Shown here in pieces: positions 1 through 12,701 of a stretch of 64,000 nucleotides of DNA. Source of the DNA: Ottelia alismoides (Eukaryota; Streptophyta; Magnoliopsida; Alismatales; Hydrocharitaceae). The notes under the pieces were generated by a model. That model was not told the DNA's origin. It searched no databases and saw only the letters and a list, made by a program, of their open reading frames with translations. Each line of letters starts with the position of its first letter. Position 1 is the stretch's first letter. The position numbers and the translations under genes are program-made. The DNA is taken from contig JAZKJV010003368.1 in the NCBI GenBank assembly GCA_037367405.1, positions 186,001 to 250,000 on the forward strand. The letters run 5' to 3'.

Positions 1-950
1 TCAACTTCTCATTTACTCCATCTTTTGTCTCATCAATCAACATAATATCATCGGCAAACAACATACACCAAAGTATCTCATCATAAATGTGATAAGTCAA
101 CTCGTCCATAATCAAAGTAAAAATGAATGAACTCAAAGTTGAACCTTTATGCGGATCGATCATGATGTTAAAATAGACAGTCTTCTCAGACCAGATTCTT
201 ACGCAAGATGAAGCCACATATATCCTTTATAAGGTTAATGTATAGGACAAGTACTTGTCTCTTCTCTAAACCTCTCCACAATATCTCTCTTGGGATTGAA
301 TCATAAGCCTTCTCCAAATCAATAAAAATCATATGGAGTTCCTTCTTTTTAGCCCTATAAATCTCCATTGTTCTTCTCAACAAGTGGATAGCTTCAATAG
401 TCGAGCGACCTGACATGAATCCGAATGATTTTTCCGTTACTTTGGAAACTTGCCGCAACCTTCTTTCGATCACACGCTCTCAAATTTTCATAGTATGTTA
501 TCAATTTGATACTCTATAATTCAAACAATTTTGAATGTCTCATTTATTCTTATAAAGATATACCGCAATACTTCTCCATTCTTCAGACATCTTCTTGCTT
601 TGCCAAATAACATTGAATAAATTTGTGAGCCAAATCAAACCATGTTCACCTAGAACTCTCCAAACTTCTATAAGAATGTCATCATGTCCTACCCCTTTCC
701 GAGGTTTCATAACATTTGAAGCCTCCTCTACCTCCTTTGTATATCTCTATAGCTTGTACGATTCAAGTAATCTGAATATATCCTTCTGACCCTCTTTCGA
801 GTCAAGCTTTTGTACAAAACTTCATAAGCTTTCGACTTGGCTTCACTTACAGCCTTATTTGCTTCCTTATTCGCTATTTTGTAATTTGTGACCATTTCCT
901 CTATTCTATCAATATGCACAGCTTCAAAGTAAGCTCTTTTAATTTTAAGC
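1..950 (-). mobile_element. RTE-type LINE (LINE-a), reverse-transcriptase half
   Basis: This non-LTR retrotransposon segment reads on the minus strand and continues left of the window. The translation shows RT motif A (IDLEKAYDSIPREILW) at about 280-330 and an intact FADD catalytic box at about 40-60. It aligns along its length with the full-length RTE at 36,129-39,681. Compared with that copy it lacks roughly 175-200 bp around 768-784, so it is dead. The LINE breaks off at 950 and resumes at 27,520. The site corresponding to a TTTCGG-element insertion in the other RTE is empty here (580-587). Confidence 0.85.
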
Positions 951-1686
951 CAAGGTAGGAAATACCAATATCGATATCATATTGGTCCTCCTTGAAGAGG
1001 ATATATCTGGATATATCGCTAATATATCGATGATACCGGTGGAAATGTTAGAATGGCTCAAAAAAGCTATTTTTGATGTTTTTCATAAATTAAGATCAGC
1101 CGAGATATTAAAATAACATAACCTACAAATACACTTATATCACATATATCAATCATTTATACCCCGTATATCGCACATATTGGTCATATCGAACGTATCA
1201 TTGTTAATGTTGATTGTTGATTTGTAGATATTGAAAATGGATTTTATCCAATTTCTTATAACATTAAATAACTTACAAATATACACTTAGATGACACATA
1301 TAGATTATCTATGACCTTATATCGCACATATCGATCATATCGAATATATCATTGTTTATGTTGATTGGTGACTAATAAACATTGGAATTGGAATCAAAGT
1401 AGCTAAGTTAAACACACTTAGAACACCTGTTTTGTTCGTGGAAGACAATGAATAGCATTAAGATGAGTCTGTTGATTAAAAAATATACGTAATGATTAAT
1501 GAGACGGTGTTTCTTTGTTATGAAGATTTATCTATTCACAAAAATAGGAAAAAAATATAAATTAATGCAATATTGTAAAAGAGATTATGTAGTCATGAGA
1601 GGTTTAGAACCAAGAGTTTCGTGGAGAGCAACGTAGGAAATATCAATATCAATATCATACCGATCTCCCTAGTTGAAAATGGTGTA

Positions 1687-1829
1687 TGCTGGGAAAAATA
1701 AGAGTTGTATTTATTTCTTGAGCCCTAGGCTCTCTTATATAGGGAGAGGCTTATGGGCAAATTACATACGATAGACAAACGAAAGGAGAAATAGATAAAA
1801 GATACAGGAACATAAAATAAACTTCTACA
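1687..1829 (-). repeat. Copia A 3' LTR
   Basis: In element orientation it runs TG...CA. It contains the family block CCTAGGCTCTCTTATATAGG, whose minus-strand reading supplies a TATATAAG box. The polypurine tract (CTTGAGGGGGAG on the minus strand) occupies 1830-1841. Confidence 0.85.
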
Positions 1830-1836
1830 CTCCCCC

Positions 1837-4015
1837 TCAAGATGGAGCATATATATCTATCATGCTCATCTTGGATAAACACTTCTGGAAGGGACCCCGA
1901 AGCAAAGCTTTGGTAAGAATGTCTGTCGTTTGGTCTCCTGAGCTGACGTGGGTTTTAGAAATGAAGCCTTCCTGGATCATATCACGGATATAATGGCAAT
2001 CGACCTCGATGTTCTTTGTCCTCTCGTGAAATGTAGGGTTGTTTGTGATGAATAATGCAGCCTGGTTGTCGCATTTTAGCGACATGGGAAGAGGAACATC
2101 TATATATAGATCAGTCAGGACTGCGCGAACCCACATCACTTCTGCACATGATTGGGCGATGGCTTTATACTCCGATGCAGCACTTGATCTTGCAACTACG
2201 ATTTGCTTCTTACTCCTCCATGAGACAAGTGACTCCCCAATAAATATAGCAAAGCCTGATGTAGACTTCCTATCCTGTGGGCACCCTGCATAGTCTGCAT
2301 CAGCACATGCTGATATAGTAATAGCCCCTCCTTAAACAGCAATCCCTTCACCTGGAGATGACTTAAGATACCTTAGTATCATATGTATAACATCCATATG
2401 TACCTGACGAGGTTGCTCCATGAACGGTTTACTTTGTTTACTGCAAATAAAATGTCCGGTCTGGTAATAGTAAGATAAAGGAGCCTCCCTACCAGTTCCT
2501 TGTATCTCCTCCTGTCAACCTCCTCAGTATCATCATCATACATTTTCATGCTTGGATCCATGGGTGTAGAAGCAGGTCGACGTCCAAACATACCGGTGTC
2601 ACTTAGCAAGTCAGTGACATATTTTCTTTGAGTCATCGCAAGTCCTTGTTCATTTCTAGCAAACTCCAATCCCAGGAAGTATCTAAGTACTCCTAGATCC
2701 TTGGTAATGAATTCAAGGCCCAAGAATTCTTTTGCTCTTTTATTCCCTTCATATCATCTCCTGTAATAAGTATATCGTCAACATATACTATAATGACAGT
2801 CATACCTCTGGGTGTCCTCTGTACAAAGAGAGAATGATCTGCATTCGACCTTTTAAACCCTTGCTTCTCAAACAAATTCTGAGAGCTTCTGGAACCAAGC
2901 TCTCGGGCTCTGCTTTAGACCATAGATTGCCTTATGAAGTCTGCATACCTGTCCACACTCCCCCTCAGCAGTAAACCCAGGTGGCTGTTGCATGTAAACT
3001 TCCTCCTGAAGATCACCATATAAAAAGGCATTTTTGACATCCAATTGAAAGAGGGGCCTATCTCGAATCATAACAACAAATAAAAGAATCCGTAAGGTAG
3101 AATGACGAGCAACAGGAGAAAACGTGTCAAGATAATTTACCCCATATGTCTGAGTAAAACCACAAGCAACCAATCGAACCTTGTACCTATCAATACCGCC
3201 ATATCTATTTTGCTTCACTGCAAAACCCACTTGCAACTTACAATAGATGCCCCAGTAGGAGCTGGAACAGGGCTCCAAGTACCTCTCGATTGAAGGGCAA
3301 CCATCTCTTCCTCCATGTCCAGAGGCCATCTACTATCAGCTAATGCCTCATGGTGAGTCTGTGGAATGCTCTCGGCGGATAGAGAAACTACAAACCTCCT
3401 GAAGTCTACTGTCTGACGCTCAAAGGTAACATGAGAGGCAATCGGATATGAAGCACATGACCTCTTCTGCTTTCTTAGCGCAATAGGTAATCTAGTTTTG
3501 CATCGGCTATACCACCGTCTGTGTCTTCCCCTACCTGCTCTGCTGAGAAATGCCATCAGTCCCATTCATTAGAATTAATGTTATCATAACAAACCTGGGG
3601 CATGTTTGATGATTGACCATGATCATGAGCATGGGCTGGCCGTCGACTGTAGTGGCGTGGTAGAGGAGGAACCAAAGAAATGGAAGGTGGTGGAGGTGGT
3701 GGTGGTGATGGAGGTGATGGTGGTGGTGGGGATGGTGGACGAGGAATATAAATTTCATGAGTTGTGTTTGATGGCAGCAACTTGTCACCATTAGGAGAGA
3801 AAAACATGGCAAACTCAAAAAACGTGACATCTGCACTGACATAGTATTTTCGACGTAACAAATCATAGCAACCGTACCCCTTCTGAGTTCTAGAATACCC
3901 AACAAAAACACATTTGCCAGCCCTAGGATATAGCTTGTCATCCCTGGAGATAATTGGTGAACAAATGCAACGGACCCAAAGACACGAGAAGTAAGGGATA
4001 CCAAATCCTTATCAG
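1837..4015 (-). pseudogene. Copia A pol: integrase C-terminus, reverse transcriptase, RNase H (broken)
   Basis: In minus-strand order: integrase C-terminus and a proline-rich linker (about 4004-3531), RT core with LDVKNAFLYGDLQEEVYMQQ (3329-2868), the catalytic VDDILITGDD box (about 2790), and the RNase H end with HERTKNIEVDCHYIRD (about 2040-1980). It ends SMIDIYAPS, with the stop codon overlapping the polypurine tract. At least five frameshifts or stops separate these pieces, so no functional product is possible. The upstream half lies beyond the LINE at 9447-11470. Confidence 0.85.
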
Positions 4016-4052
4016 AAATCCATGTTGAAAGATTCGATTATGAGGATGGCGA

Positions 4053-4661
4053 GTGCGACGAGGTAAGTGTGCGGAGCGGCCAGAGCTGGCGGTTCGACCG
4101 GTGTTGGCGGAGGGAACGAAGCTGGCGGAGCAAGCGGAAGTGTCGGACCGCGTGTGGACAAGGGAAGGACTGGTCAAGGGAAAGAAGATTCTATGCTCAC
4201 ATGAGAAGGTCATAGGTGGTTACACCTACGACGGTGGGCACGGAAGTGACGAGCGCGGCGAGTGGGTGGCTGTCTCTCATAAGAAGCCGAGTCGGAGGTG
4301 CTTCCGGTGTGGCGACAGGGGCCATATGGCCTCCTTCTGCCACCTACCTCCGAGGTGTTACTCTTGTGGCAGGGTGGGTCATCGGCAGGCCACCTGTTTT
4401 GCGTCTACAAGAACGAAGGAGGTGGTGCATTCCGTACATCGACCTATTCTGGATGGACGTTGCGTTCAAAGTTCTTCTATCGCCAACCAGGGAGGACCAT
4501 CTTACGCGGACATGGTAAAGAACGACGCGCGGGACGCTGCTATGACCTCCCACGACAGCGGCTACGCTGCGTTAGGAGGACGACTGGTGCGAAGTCGACG
4601 TCGAAGGGCAAGAGCCGGGCATCTTCATCAACCTTGCATGCGGTTATCGGTTACGCGGTGA
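4053..4661 (+). pseudogene. L1 ORF1-like nucleic-acid-binding protein
   Basis: The 202-codon frame has two CCHC zinc knuckles: C83-C86-H91-C96 (CFRCGDRGHMASFC) and C102-C105-H110-C115 (CYSCGRVGHRQATC). Such pairs are typical of plant L1 ORF1 proteins, which bind element RNA and form the ribonucleoprotein with ORF2. The frame is followed by about 1.2 kb with several short frames in other phases, so ORF1 is probably truncated by frameshift. The start is the first Met and is not otherwise supported. Confidence 0.65.
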
Positions 4662-5868
4662 AGGGTGTTATCGATTTGGAGGTCCTCGCCTGCATTTGAA
4701 TGGGTTCTTTGGTTCGCTTTTCGTGGGGACATTGTCAGTTTGGATGCACGAAGGTGCTGCGTTCGCAGCTTATCGGAGGTTCAGAAGGAGCGCTTATTAA
4801 GCAACGGGGATGTCGGCGATGTTTGCTGGAGGTGTATGCGCTTCGCGGACGGGTCCTGCGAGGAGTTGGAGGTCTGCTTGGCCAGGGTGAAGGGCGTTCC
4901 CTTCCTCTCGCGGTCAGTCGGTTGCTTGCGGAGGGCCTTGCGCCCAGTGTGGAGTGGTCCGAGAGATGGTTGACAACGGTTTAAGACCGGGATATGCGGT
5001 GGAAGTTACGATGATCCTGATCGAGTGTTCCAAAAGCTTCCTCGACAAGGTTGGTGATCAGAGTTCTTTTGCGGAATTGAGCGTGGGTGGGTTCTCCTTT
5101 CCAATCGAGCTGGTTCGACGTTCCTCCCTCCACGCCGGAGGCTCCGAGGCCGGTGGCAGACGAAAGGTCGAGGCATTGCAGGGGCGGTTGGTTTCCCGAG
5201 GGGACCTTTCATCGAGGGGCGTGAGTTAACCTTGGCACGCGGCGTTTCATGAACTCACCTCAGGTGTTATTTCTGTCTCCGGGTTCATTCCTTTTGCATG
5301 GTGACGTGGGGGTTGCCCCTGTGGACCCGCCTTCTACGTTGTTTCATGAAAGGATGAGCGGGGACCCGTTTGAGGCGGGCTTGGAAGCGGATCCGATTGC
5401 GGGACCGGGTCCGCATTCGATCTTCTCTTACTCGGGTAAATGGGGCTTTCCGAAGTCGGTTGGAGGTAGGGCTCTACCAGGATCGACGTCAGCGGCTCCG
5501 GCCATCAACATCTCGGGTTCGTCTTCCCGGTTTGATCCCTCAGGGGCCTTTCCTTGTGGTTGGTCAGGTGCTTCACTTGTATCTCATGTTCCGTTTCTTC
5601 CCCGTATCTTCGCGGAGGAAAGGACTCGGCCGCTACCTCTTGCAACCTCGACATCAACTCTACCCTTGCCAAGTCAGGAGGGGGCATCCACGGATGAGGG
5701 CCTCTTCGACCATGTCTCTGAGGCAGGGACTAGCGACAGAAGAAGTGCCAAAAGGTACATAAGGAGCAGAGCAAAGACTTCCAGGACTTTGTCACAGCCT
5801 TGCCATCCGTTCAAGCTTCAGGTGGCGGAGGCTGCTGGTGTGGCACAAGTTAAGGGAAGGTTCCCAAT
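4662..5868 (+). other. L1 ORF1 tail / inter-ORF region, no intact gene
   Basis: GC-rich LINE sequence between the zinc-knuckle frame and the endonuclease. Overlapping frames occur in all phases and none shows a recognisable domain. It probably contains the frameshifted remainder of ORF1. Confidence 0.5.
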
Positions 5869-8800
5869 GAAATCTTGTCGTGGAACGTGCGAGGCCTGGG
5901 GGATCCAGATAAGCGAAGAATGGTGGGTGCGAGGTTTGGCGATTGGGGATGCGACATCATCCTACTCCAGGAAACGGAGCTTCTTGCTTTATCGGAGCGC
6001 GATTGGAAAGGGTTAGGAGCCGGTGAAGTGCATCAGTTCAGGGCTTTGGATGGCACGGGATCCTCGGGGGGGGGGGGTTGGTTGTGGCTTGGCGTTCTTC
6101 GAAGTGGTCTTTCACTTCCATGGCGCGTGGGAGGAACATCCTGACGGTGGTTTTTGGTCAGCATGTCGTTTTCTCTTCAGCTTGATGTCTCTTGCGTGTA
6201 TGGTCCTTGTGATGATAGGGTACGGGATGAAATTTGGGAGGACTTTGTGGAGGCGAGTCGATGCGTCGGTACGACCCCCTGAGTGTCGGGGGGGGGGGGG
6301 ACTTCAACGTCACTTTGTTTACTTCGGATAGGCCCGATGGAAGGGGGGCCAGGATCAGGGTTCTACTGCTTTTGCGGACACCATTGACTTGCTTGGTCTC
6401 GAGGTGATGGACACTACGAGCATCAATTTTACGTGGAGAAACTCGAGGGCGCGCTCGCGTCTCGATCGTTTTCTCGCTTCTGGTGAGGATGGGGAGATGT
6501 TCCCTTTGGCGTCGGTGGAGGCCAAGCCTCGCTCGGTCTTTGACCATAACCCTATCGTGTGGTCTTCGGGCGATGCCTCGATTCAACGGGGCCTTTTCAG
6601 ATATGAGAAATGCTGGCTTTTGGAGGCCAACTTCCGGGATATTGTGGTTGCACACTGGGCGGTGACGGTGGTTTCGGGCTTCGCTGCTCACAGGTTTGTC
6701 CAAAAGCTTTCTTCTTTGAGAGTGCGTCTTGCGGCGAGGACTGCAGGGAGCTCTCGGCGGCGGAAAATGGGGCTCGGGCGGCGCTCAGAAGAGGCTTTTC
6801 GTAGAGGAGAAGAAACGCGTCACGGAATGGAGGCAGAGGTTGAGAATTAATTGGATTCAGGAGGGGGACGCTAATACGTCCTTCTTCCATCGTTGTGCTA
6901 ATGGGAGGCGTAGATCCAATGCCTTGCGCTCCATTGTCATCGATGGGATCTGCGTGGATGGAAACAAGGAGATGGGTCATGCTATTGCGACGCATTTCAA
7001 CGACGCTACCTCGGCTATCATCCCCCGGAGATGGAGGTGGCTGGGACGGGGGTCTCGGACCGTGGCGAGGTCCTCGTGGGGGGACCTTCTGCGTGAGGTT
7101 ACTTTGGAGGAACTGAAGGACGCTGTTTGGGATCTGAACGACGATGCTGCGCCTGGCCCCGATGGTTTCCCGATCTCTTTCTTCAAGGACTTCTAGGATA
7201 TCGTTGGGCAGGAGGTGCTTGACGTGGTGTTGGAGTTCTGCAAGGGGAACTCGAGCTTTGATCGGGTCAACCGCGCGCTCCTTGTCTTGCTTCCGAAGTC
7301 TTCGGTGGCCTCTTCTATCGGGGACTTCCGGCCTATCGCCATCTCGAATGCCTTATACCTGATCACGGCGAAGGTCCTTGCGGGGAAGCTCAATGTCATT
7401 CTTGGGAATCTTATCTCGCCGGCCCAATCGGCTTTCATCCCGGGACGTCAGATTTCCGATTGCATCACGCTCGCTTCCGAGATTATTGCGGATTGGCGGC
7501 GGAGGGGTACGAGCGGGATGCTATGGAAGGTGGACTTTGCTAAGGCATACGATACTCTGGACTGGAGATTTCTCTGGTCTGTGCTGAGGAGGAAGGGCTT
7601 CCCGGACTTGTGGATTTCTTGGATGAGACGCTGTATCACCACGACGTCTTTTTCGGTCTTGGTCAATGGTAGGCCAGAGGGGGGGGGGTGGATCCAACCG
7701 CGGAGGGGGGGTGCGTCAGGGGTGCCCCTTGGCGCCGATGCTCTTCATTCTTGCGGCCGATGTGCTCTCCGATATTGCGGGGAGGTTACTCGAGGGACAA
7801 CTTGGTGGTTCCGATCATCCAGTACACTGATGATACTCTTTTTTTCATCGAAGGGGGCCTTGAGGAGGCCAACGACATGGCGATGGCTCTAGAGATCTTC
7901 TCTGAGCTATCGGGTTTGGCTGTGTCAAAACTCTTTTTTTCGTTCCGTTCGGGTGTGCGGAGGTTTATTGCTGACAATCTTGTGACGTCCCTTGGCTCGG
8001 GGAGGTCCTCACTGCCGATTGATTATCTGGGCACGCCGTTGACGCTGGGGAGGACTCACATCCGTGATTGGCTGAGGGTTATGGAGAAGGTTGAAGCAAG
8101 GTTGTCGGGTTGGAAGGCCGCGGTTCTCTCGAGGGGTGGCAGATTAGTTCTTCTGAAGTCCGTTCTCTCCTCCATTCCCATTTATCTTCTCTCCAACCGT
8201 AAGATGCCAAAGGGGATTTGGGCGCGGCTGGAGAAGCGGATGCGCTCCTTCTTGTGGGGGAAAAATGCGGGCGGGAATAGGGGAATCCACCTGGTGGGGT
8301 GGATATCTTGCTTCAAAAGAACAACAGGGGCCTGGGGGTGAAATCGCTGGAACAAATGAACGTTGCACTTTTACTTAAGTGGGCTAGCAGGATCTGGGGC
8401 CCGGGGGATACCTCGTTTGCGCGGTGATACGTAGGATCTACGACGTGAGGGGTGCTCCGCCCTCGTTGACGGCTGTTCTCAACGCCCCGACTCTTTTCTG
8501 GCTGGGCGTGATGAAGACTTTTGTGGACAACATCGCCCTTTTCAGACCCGTCCTCGGGAGAGGGGACTCTTTCTCTTTTTGGATTGACGATTGGTCGGGG
8601 GGAGGGGCCCTCTGTGCTCGGTTCCCTCGGTTGTTTGTGCTTGCTGGGGAGAAGGCCTGCTCGGTTGCGGAGTGCTGGGCTGATGGGCTCTGGTGCCCAA
8701 CATTTACCGCTAACCTCTCTGACCAGAGGTTCGTCGATTTCTTGGCCCTGCTGGAGGTTGTGCGGGAGGTGGGGCCGCCAAGTGGGGGCCGGGATCACTG

Positions 8801-9206
8801 GTGTTGGAGGGAGGGGTCCTTCTCGGTCAAGGGGGCCTATGGTGCCATCTCCAGGCCTCCGCCGGCCAGCTCCGACTTGCTTGTTAGGGACTGTGCAAAT
8901 ATTTGGGCTCTCAGGCTTCCTGAGAGAATTGGTATCTTCCTCTGGTTGCTCAGGAGAAAGAGACTGATGACGCGAGATCGGTGCGTCATGCTTCTTGGTG
9001 TTCTCTCGGACAGGTGCGCGATTTGTAGTGCGGCGGTCGAATCGGTGGAACATCTCGTTTTCTATTGCCCCATGGTTTCTCAATTATGGCAGGAGATGGG
9101 CTCGAACTGGTGTCGCAGCGAAGACTTCCAACCTTTGTGGGACTCGATCCATGCCTATACCAATAGACCAAGGGCAAAGCGGCTATACCCCTTGGCCATT
9201 CTCTGA
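5869..9206 (+). pseudogene. L1 ORF2: endonuclease, reverse transcriptase, C-terminal zinc-finger domain (frameshifted)
   Basis: The apurinic-like endonuclease starts with SWNVRGLGDPDKRR and IILLQET (5875-6000). RT motifs follow: FRPIAISNALYLITAKVLAG (about 7330), VDFAKAYDTLDWRFLWSVLR (7530-7590), and a catalytic YTDD box (about 7820) in place of the usual YADD. The C-terminal zf-RVT domain (8424-9206) keeps RLPERIGIFLWLLRRKRLMT and CAICSAAVESVEHLVFYCP. Frame changes near 6070, 6295, 7190, 7690 and 8300 mean no ORF2 protein can be made. Confidence 0.85.
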
Positions 9207-9446
9207 GCGGTGTGGCAGGGAAGAAACGACTTGCTGTTCTCGGGTCAGCGTTTTTATAAAGAAAATGTGGGGGTGTTCGCTAAACGCATGGTAGACGAGT
9301 GCATCTTGTAGCGTTCTGGTGGTAGTGGGTTTTTGTTGTTCTGGTTTTATTCCTCTTTTGTTAGATTTAATTAAATAAATTTGGGGTGGACACCACCGAG
9401 TGTTTCCCCCTACCTTATAGACTTCAAAAAAACAAATTCTTATCAG

Positions 9447-11470
9447 GAAAGACAAGGGCGAAAGGTATCTTCTCCCCCAAATGTGGTTAATGAGATAACA
9501 TGCAGTGAGAACCGCATCACCCCGGAATGTGTGTGGAGCACAACTCTGGATAAGAAGGTACGAGCAACATCAAGAAGGTGGCGGTGTTTTCTTTCCGCAA
9601 CACCATTCTGTTGGGACGTGTAAGCATAAGACATTTGATGAATAATGCCATGGGACGAAAGAAAGCGAGATAACGAATGAGTACATAATTCAAGGGCATT
9701 TTCAGTTCGCACAATTTTGACAGAAACCGAAAAAACATTATGCACTTCTTTAATAAAATTCTCAATAGTGTTGCCCGCTTCAGATTTATTCTTTAACAGG
9801 AAGATTCAAGACCAACGACTAAAATCATCCACCGCAACTAAGTAGAACCTGTGTCCCTGATGATCGGGAACATGACTTGGACCCAAAATATCAATATGGA
9901 AAAACTCAAAAGGAGAGCTACTGTTCCGACTCTGAGGACTAGGGAAGACATACCGATGATGCTTCCCTAACTGACAAGCTTCACAACTAAACGACGCGCG
10001 AGATGTAATTTGACGAAGGTCTTGACACTGTTTCTGAAACGGAAGATGACCAAAGCGCATATGCCATAGATACGGAGAGACATGTCCAATGGAATGAGAT
10101 GATGCTCTAGCATAAGGTGTATTGACCAGTCAATACAACCCGCCTTGCTCACGGCCATGCCAATCACGTTGCACGTGAGAATGTCCTGAAACACAAGAGA
10201 TGATGGGTCAAATATCGCTCGACAATGTAAATCCTTAGTAATCTGACTTATTGACAGTAATGAAAAATTAGGAGCATGAAGCACATTCTGCAACTGCATA
10301 GAAGGTGTTAAGGCAATCTGTCCATTGCCTGTGATGGGAGAATGAGTCACATCCGCTATGACGACTGTCCTTCTTGGGGAAACTTGCTTGTAAGATGTGA
10401 GTTGGTGTCTATCCCCACACAAATGATGTGTGGCACCTGAATCTACAATCCATTCTGACGTACGTGAACCCTGGTAGAAAGTAGAAGTATGAGCGCTACC
10501 TGATCTACTAGCTTCTGCAGTAGCAGCAACGTCCAAGCTGCTCTTTGAGACATGTGAAGGAGTACTGGTCGGAGGCATGATATCTCGCAATCGAGAAACG
10601 AGGTCATCATATCGTGGATCTACTGCATGTGTAGCGCCGTGATACTGAATCTGTTCTGTTGCACGAGCAGATACTGCGAAACCATGCTTGGAGTAGCATG
10701 TTTCTTCTGTATGACCAGTTCGATAACAGTAAGTACACTGTGATCCACGATCGTGACCACCCCTGCCACATGGTCCTCGTCCAAGAAACTGATATGGATT
10801 GCCTCTTCCGCGAGAGACCACCATAGCAGACGAATTTGGCACAGTGGTCGGACTCGAGACGTTGATTCAGCTCAATCTCCGAAAAGCCTCCTCCATGGAA
10901 GGAATGGTGGCATCCGCCAGAATCTGAGATGAAGCAGCCTCATACTGTGAGTCAAGAGAGGCTAGAAAGACTCCTACCATCGTGACATTCCGATATGTCT
11001 TCAACTGCTCTGGAGTAGCTGTGAGAGGCATGAAGCTATGAAGCCTCTCAAACATTCCCCGCAGTGCAGTGTAGTGAGCATGCAGGGGTCGACCATTTTG
11101 CTTTATCGTGAAGATGTCATGCTGAAGTTGGTACGATTTTTGTCTCATTCTTGGCTTGAGAATATAAGGTAGCAAGAATATCCTACATGACTTTGACAGT
11201 GGGTTGGTGCAAGACATCGTTAGCAATGTCTGGAATTAGAGTACCAGATAACCAGACCTAAGCATAAGCGTCATCAGCCTCTCATGAGGCATACAACCCT
11301 GTCTTCTCCGTTGGCTCGTCCTCGGTAACAATATGTTTCTTACCCATCGATGTCATTAGGCTCATGAACTGCATGAACCATAACTCGTAGTTAAATCCAT
11401 CCATCTTCTCAATAGGCGCAGTACCTCTGAAGGCGCATGTAGTGTGGATCTCTACCTTGTTATCTGACAT
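9447..11470 (-). pseudogene. Copia A gag-pol N-terminal half (broken)
   Basis: The gag start MSDNKVEIHT at 11470 aligns with the starts of copia B, C and D. A Trp codon has become TGA after YAS (about 11282). Further pieces hold the rest of gag (11226-10867), a CCHC knuckle CTYCYRTGHTEETC (about 10725), the protease motif WIVDSGATHH (about 10430), the pre-integrase zinc motif (CEACQLGKHH, about 9985), and integrase up to the LINE. Multiple frameshifts are present. Confidence 0.85.
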
Positions 11471-11950
11471 TGTGACTGGAGAGAACCAGGGTTGTAGACA
11501 AGATGAACTTTGATCTACACTGGCATGATGAGGTTTGGTTGCTTGTGTAGACTTTATACAACCAAACCCATAAACCTGGAAACGCGAACGAGAGGCCCCT
11601 TAGATAAACAATGACTGAACTCTAGGGGTGGAGGGACCCTAGGGCACGGGAGGCCTAGGGGCGGTAGCACAAGAGGCACAGGAGGCCTAGGGGCGGCACG
11701 TGGGGATGTCGAACCCTAGGACCGAACCCTAGAGCGGCACGCGAGGGAGGAGTGCGCGAAGGGAGGGGCGCGTGGCACGCGAAGGGGGGACACAGCCGAA
11801 GGGTAGCACGCGAGGGAGGAGCACGCGAGGATGCCGACCGGTTGAGAGGAGGGGAGCGACCAAAGGGTAGTGCACGTGGGCGTGAAGTTGGAGGGCTAGG
11901 TTTAGGGTTCGGTACGAGAACTCCGGTCTAGGACTGCCGCTCTGATACCA
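11471..11950 (-). other. Copia A 5' leader and primer-binding site
   Basis: This untranslated leader lies between the 5' LTR and gag. The primer-binding site is the minus-strand reading of 11939-11950. A GC-rich stretch of local repeats (11590-11930) follows, then the hairpin and complementary strand described at 11514-11568, then the gag start. Confidence 0.75.
11514..11568 (-). other. Copia A leader hairpin/pseudoknot candidate
   Basis: The arms GGTTTGGTTG (11532-11541) and CAACCAAACC (11559-11568) form a perfect 10-bp stem. The loop segment GTGTAGA (11545-11551) is complementary to TCTACAC (11514-11520), which lies between the hairpin and gag in the RNA. The same arrangement with different stem sequences occurs in copia B, C and D. 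Confidence 0.6.
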
Positions 11951-12109
11951 TGTTGGGAAAAATAAGAGTTGTGTTTATTCCTTGTGCCTTAGGCTCTCTT
12001 ATATAGGGAGAGGCCTATGGGAAAATTATATACGGTAGACAAACGAAAGGAGAAATAGATAAAAGGAGAAATAGATTAAAGATACAAGAACATAAAATAA
12101 ACTTTTATA
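11951..12109 (-). repeat. Copia A 5' LTR
   Basis: Partner of the LTR at 1687-1829. It carries an extra tandem copy of about 16 bp (aggagaaatagataaa) near 12051-12080. The minus-strand TATATAAG box is at 11998-12005. Its terminal CA has mutated to TA at 12108-12109. Confidence 0.85.
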
Positions 12110-12701
12110 GTCTAAAACTGATTTTTTCACGAATTAAGATCATCTTATTTTTGAAAACAATAAATAGCATACAAATACACATTTATTTGCAAGAATGAAG
12201 TGTATTTAGCATACTAATACACATTATACCACACAAATCATTGGTTGTTAATGCTGATAACTGACAGCTAAGCTAATTGTTGAGATGTATTTTGGACCTG
12301 TGATTCTATCTTGATCAACATTAGGCTTGTTTTCATCTTTATTGCCAAAGAGGGCTAAATCCACCTATTGAAGAACCATTATATGCATCCATGTAGCACC
12401 ATACACTACCGATCCGAAACACAATATATAATTCCTGATGTGTTTGAATAGTTTGAGTAGCAAAATAATTAGTGAAATCAAGCTTACAAGGGTAATATCA
12501 TTGATATATATAGATATCGGTGAAATATCAGTGATATCGGTCGATATGCGAAAAGTTTTATACTAAAATTATTCGATTTCGAGCGATATGGCTCGATAAG
12601 GCGATATATCATTCATATCTCGTGAGATATCGGTCGATATCATGTAAAAGAATATCTATATGAATATCGGTACCCATATCTCATCGATACTGCCTGATCC
12701 G

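Larger units (their letters stand above)
4016..9433 (+). mobile_element. L1-type LINE inserted in copia A
   Basis: A GC-rich non-LTR element encodes a double zinc-knuckle ORF1 and an endonuclease/RT ORF2, ending in a short A-tract near 9426. It is flanked by aaatccttatcag (4003-4015) and aaattcttatcag (9434-9446), a 13-bp target duplication with one mismatch. The copia integrase sequence is continuous once the LINE is removed. Its base composition contrasts sharply with the AT-rich surroundings. Frames are broken near several long G runs (6067-6077, 6289-6300, 7678-7688, 14-fold fewer A/T than flanks). Confidence 0.9.
1687..12109 (-). mobile_element. Ty1/copia retrotransposon A, interrupted by an L1 LINE
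   Basis: The element has two LTRs (1687-1829 and 11951-12109), a polypurine tract beside the left LTR, a TGGTATCAGAGC primer site beside the right LTR, and decayed gag-pol between them. Flanks are gtgta (1682-1686) and gtcta (12110-12114), a 5-bp target duplication with one mismatch. Without the 5.4-kb LINE it would be about 5.0 kb, the size of copia B, C and D. The LTRs differ at roughly a dozen sites plus one short tandem duplication, making A the oldest of the four. Confidence 0.9.
1629..12701. mobile_element. N4 second copy, split by copia A
   Basis: A new left end (CAACGTAGGAAATATC) starts at 1629. The sequence runs to 1686, stops at copia A, and resumes at 12,110, where it aligns in order with the copies at 951 and 27,836. 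ATATCG-rich right-arm sequence ends near 12,701 (CGATACTGCC, compare CGATATTGCC at the other right end). No 8-bp duplication could be matched, so the right boundary is approximate. It is probably nested in the first N4 copy. Confidence 0.5.

Noticed and set aside
951..1430. ATATCG and TTTCGG arrays as CRISPR or centromeric satellite
   Set aside because: Words are irregularly spaced, self-complementary, lack unique spacers and lie within bounded elements with target duplications.
3531..4004. His-rich and Pro-rich frames in copia A (and similar shadows at 16469-17134 and 23371-23574)
   Set aside because: Alternative frames of the proline-rich linker between integrase and reverse transcriptase.
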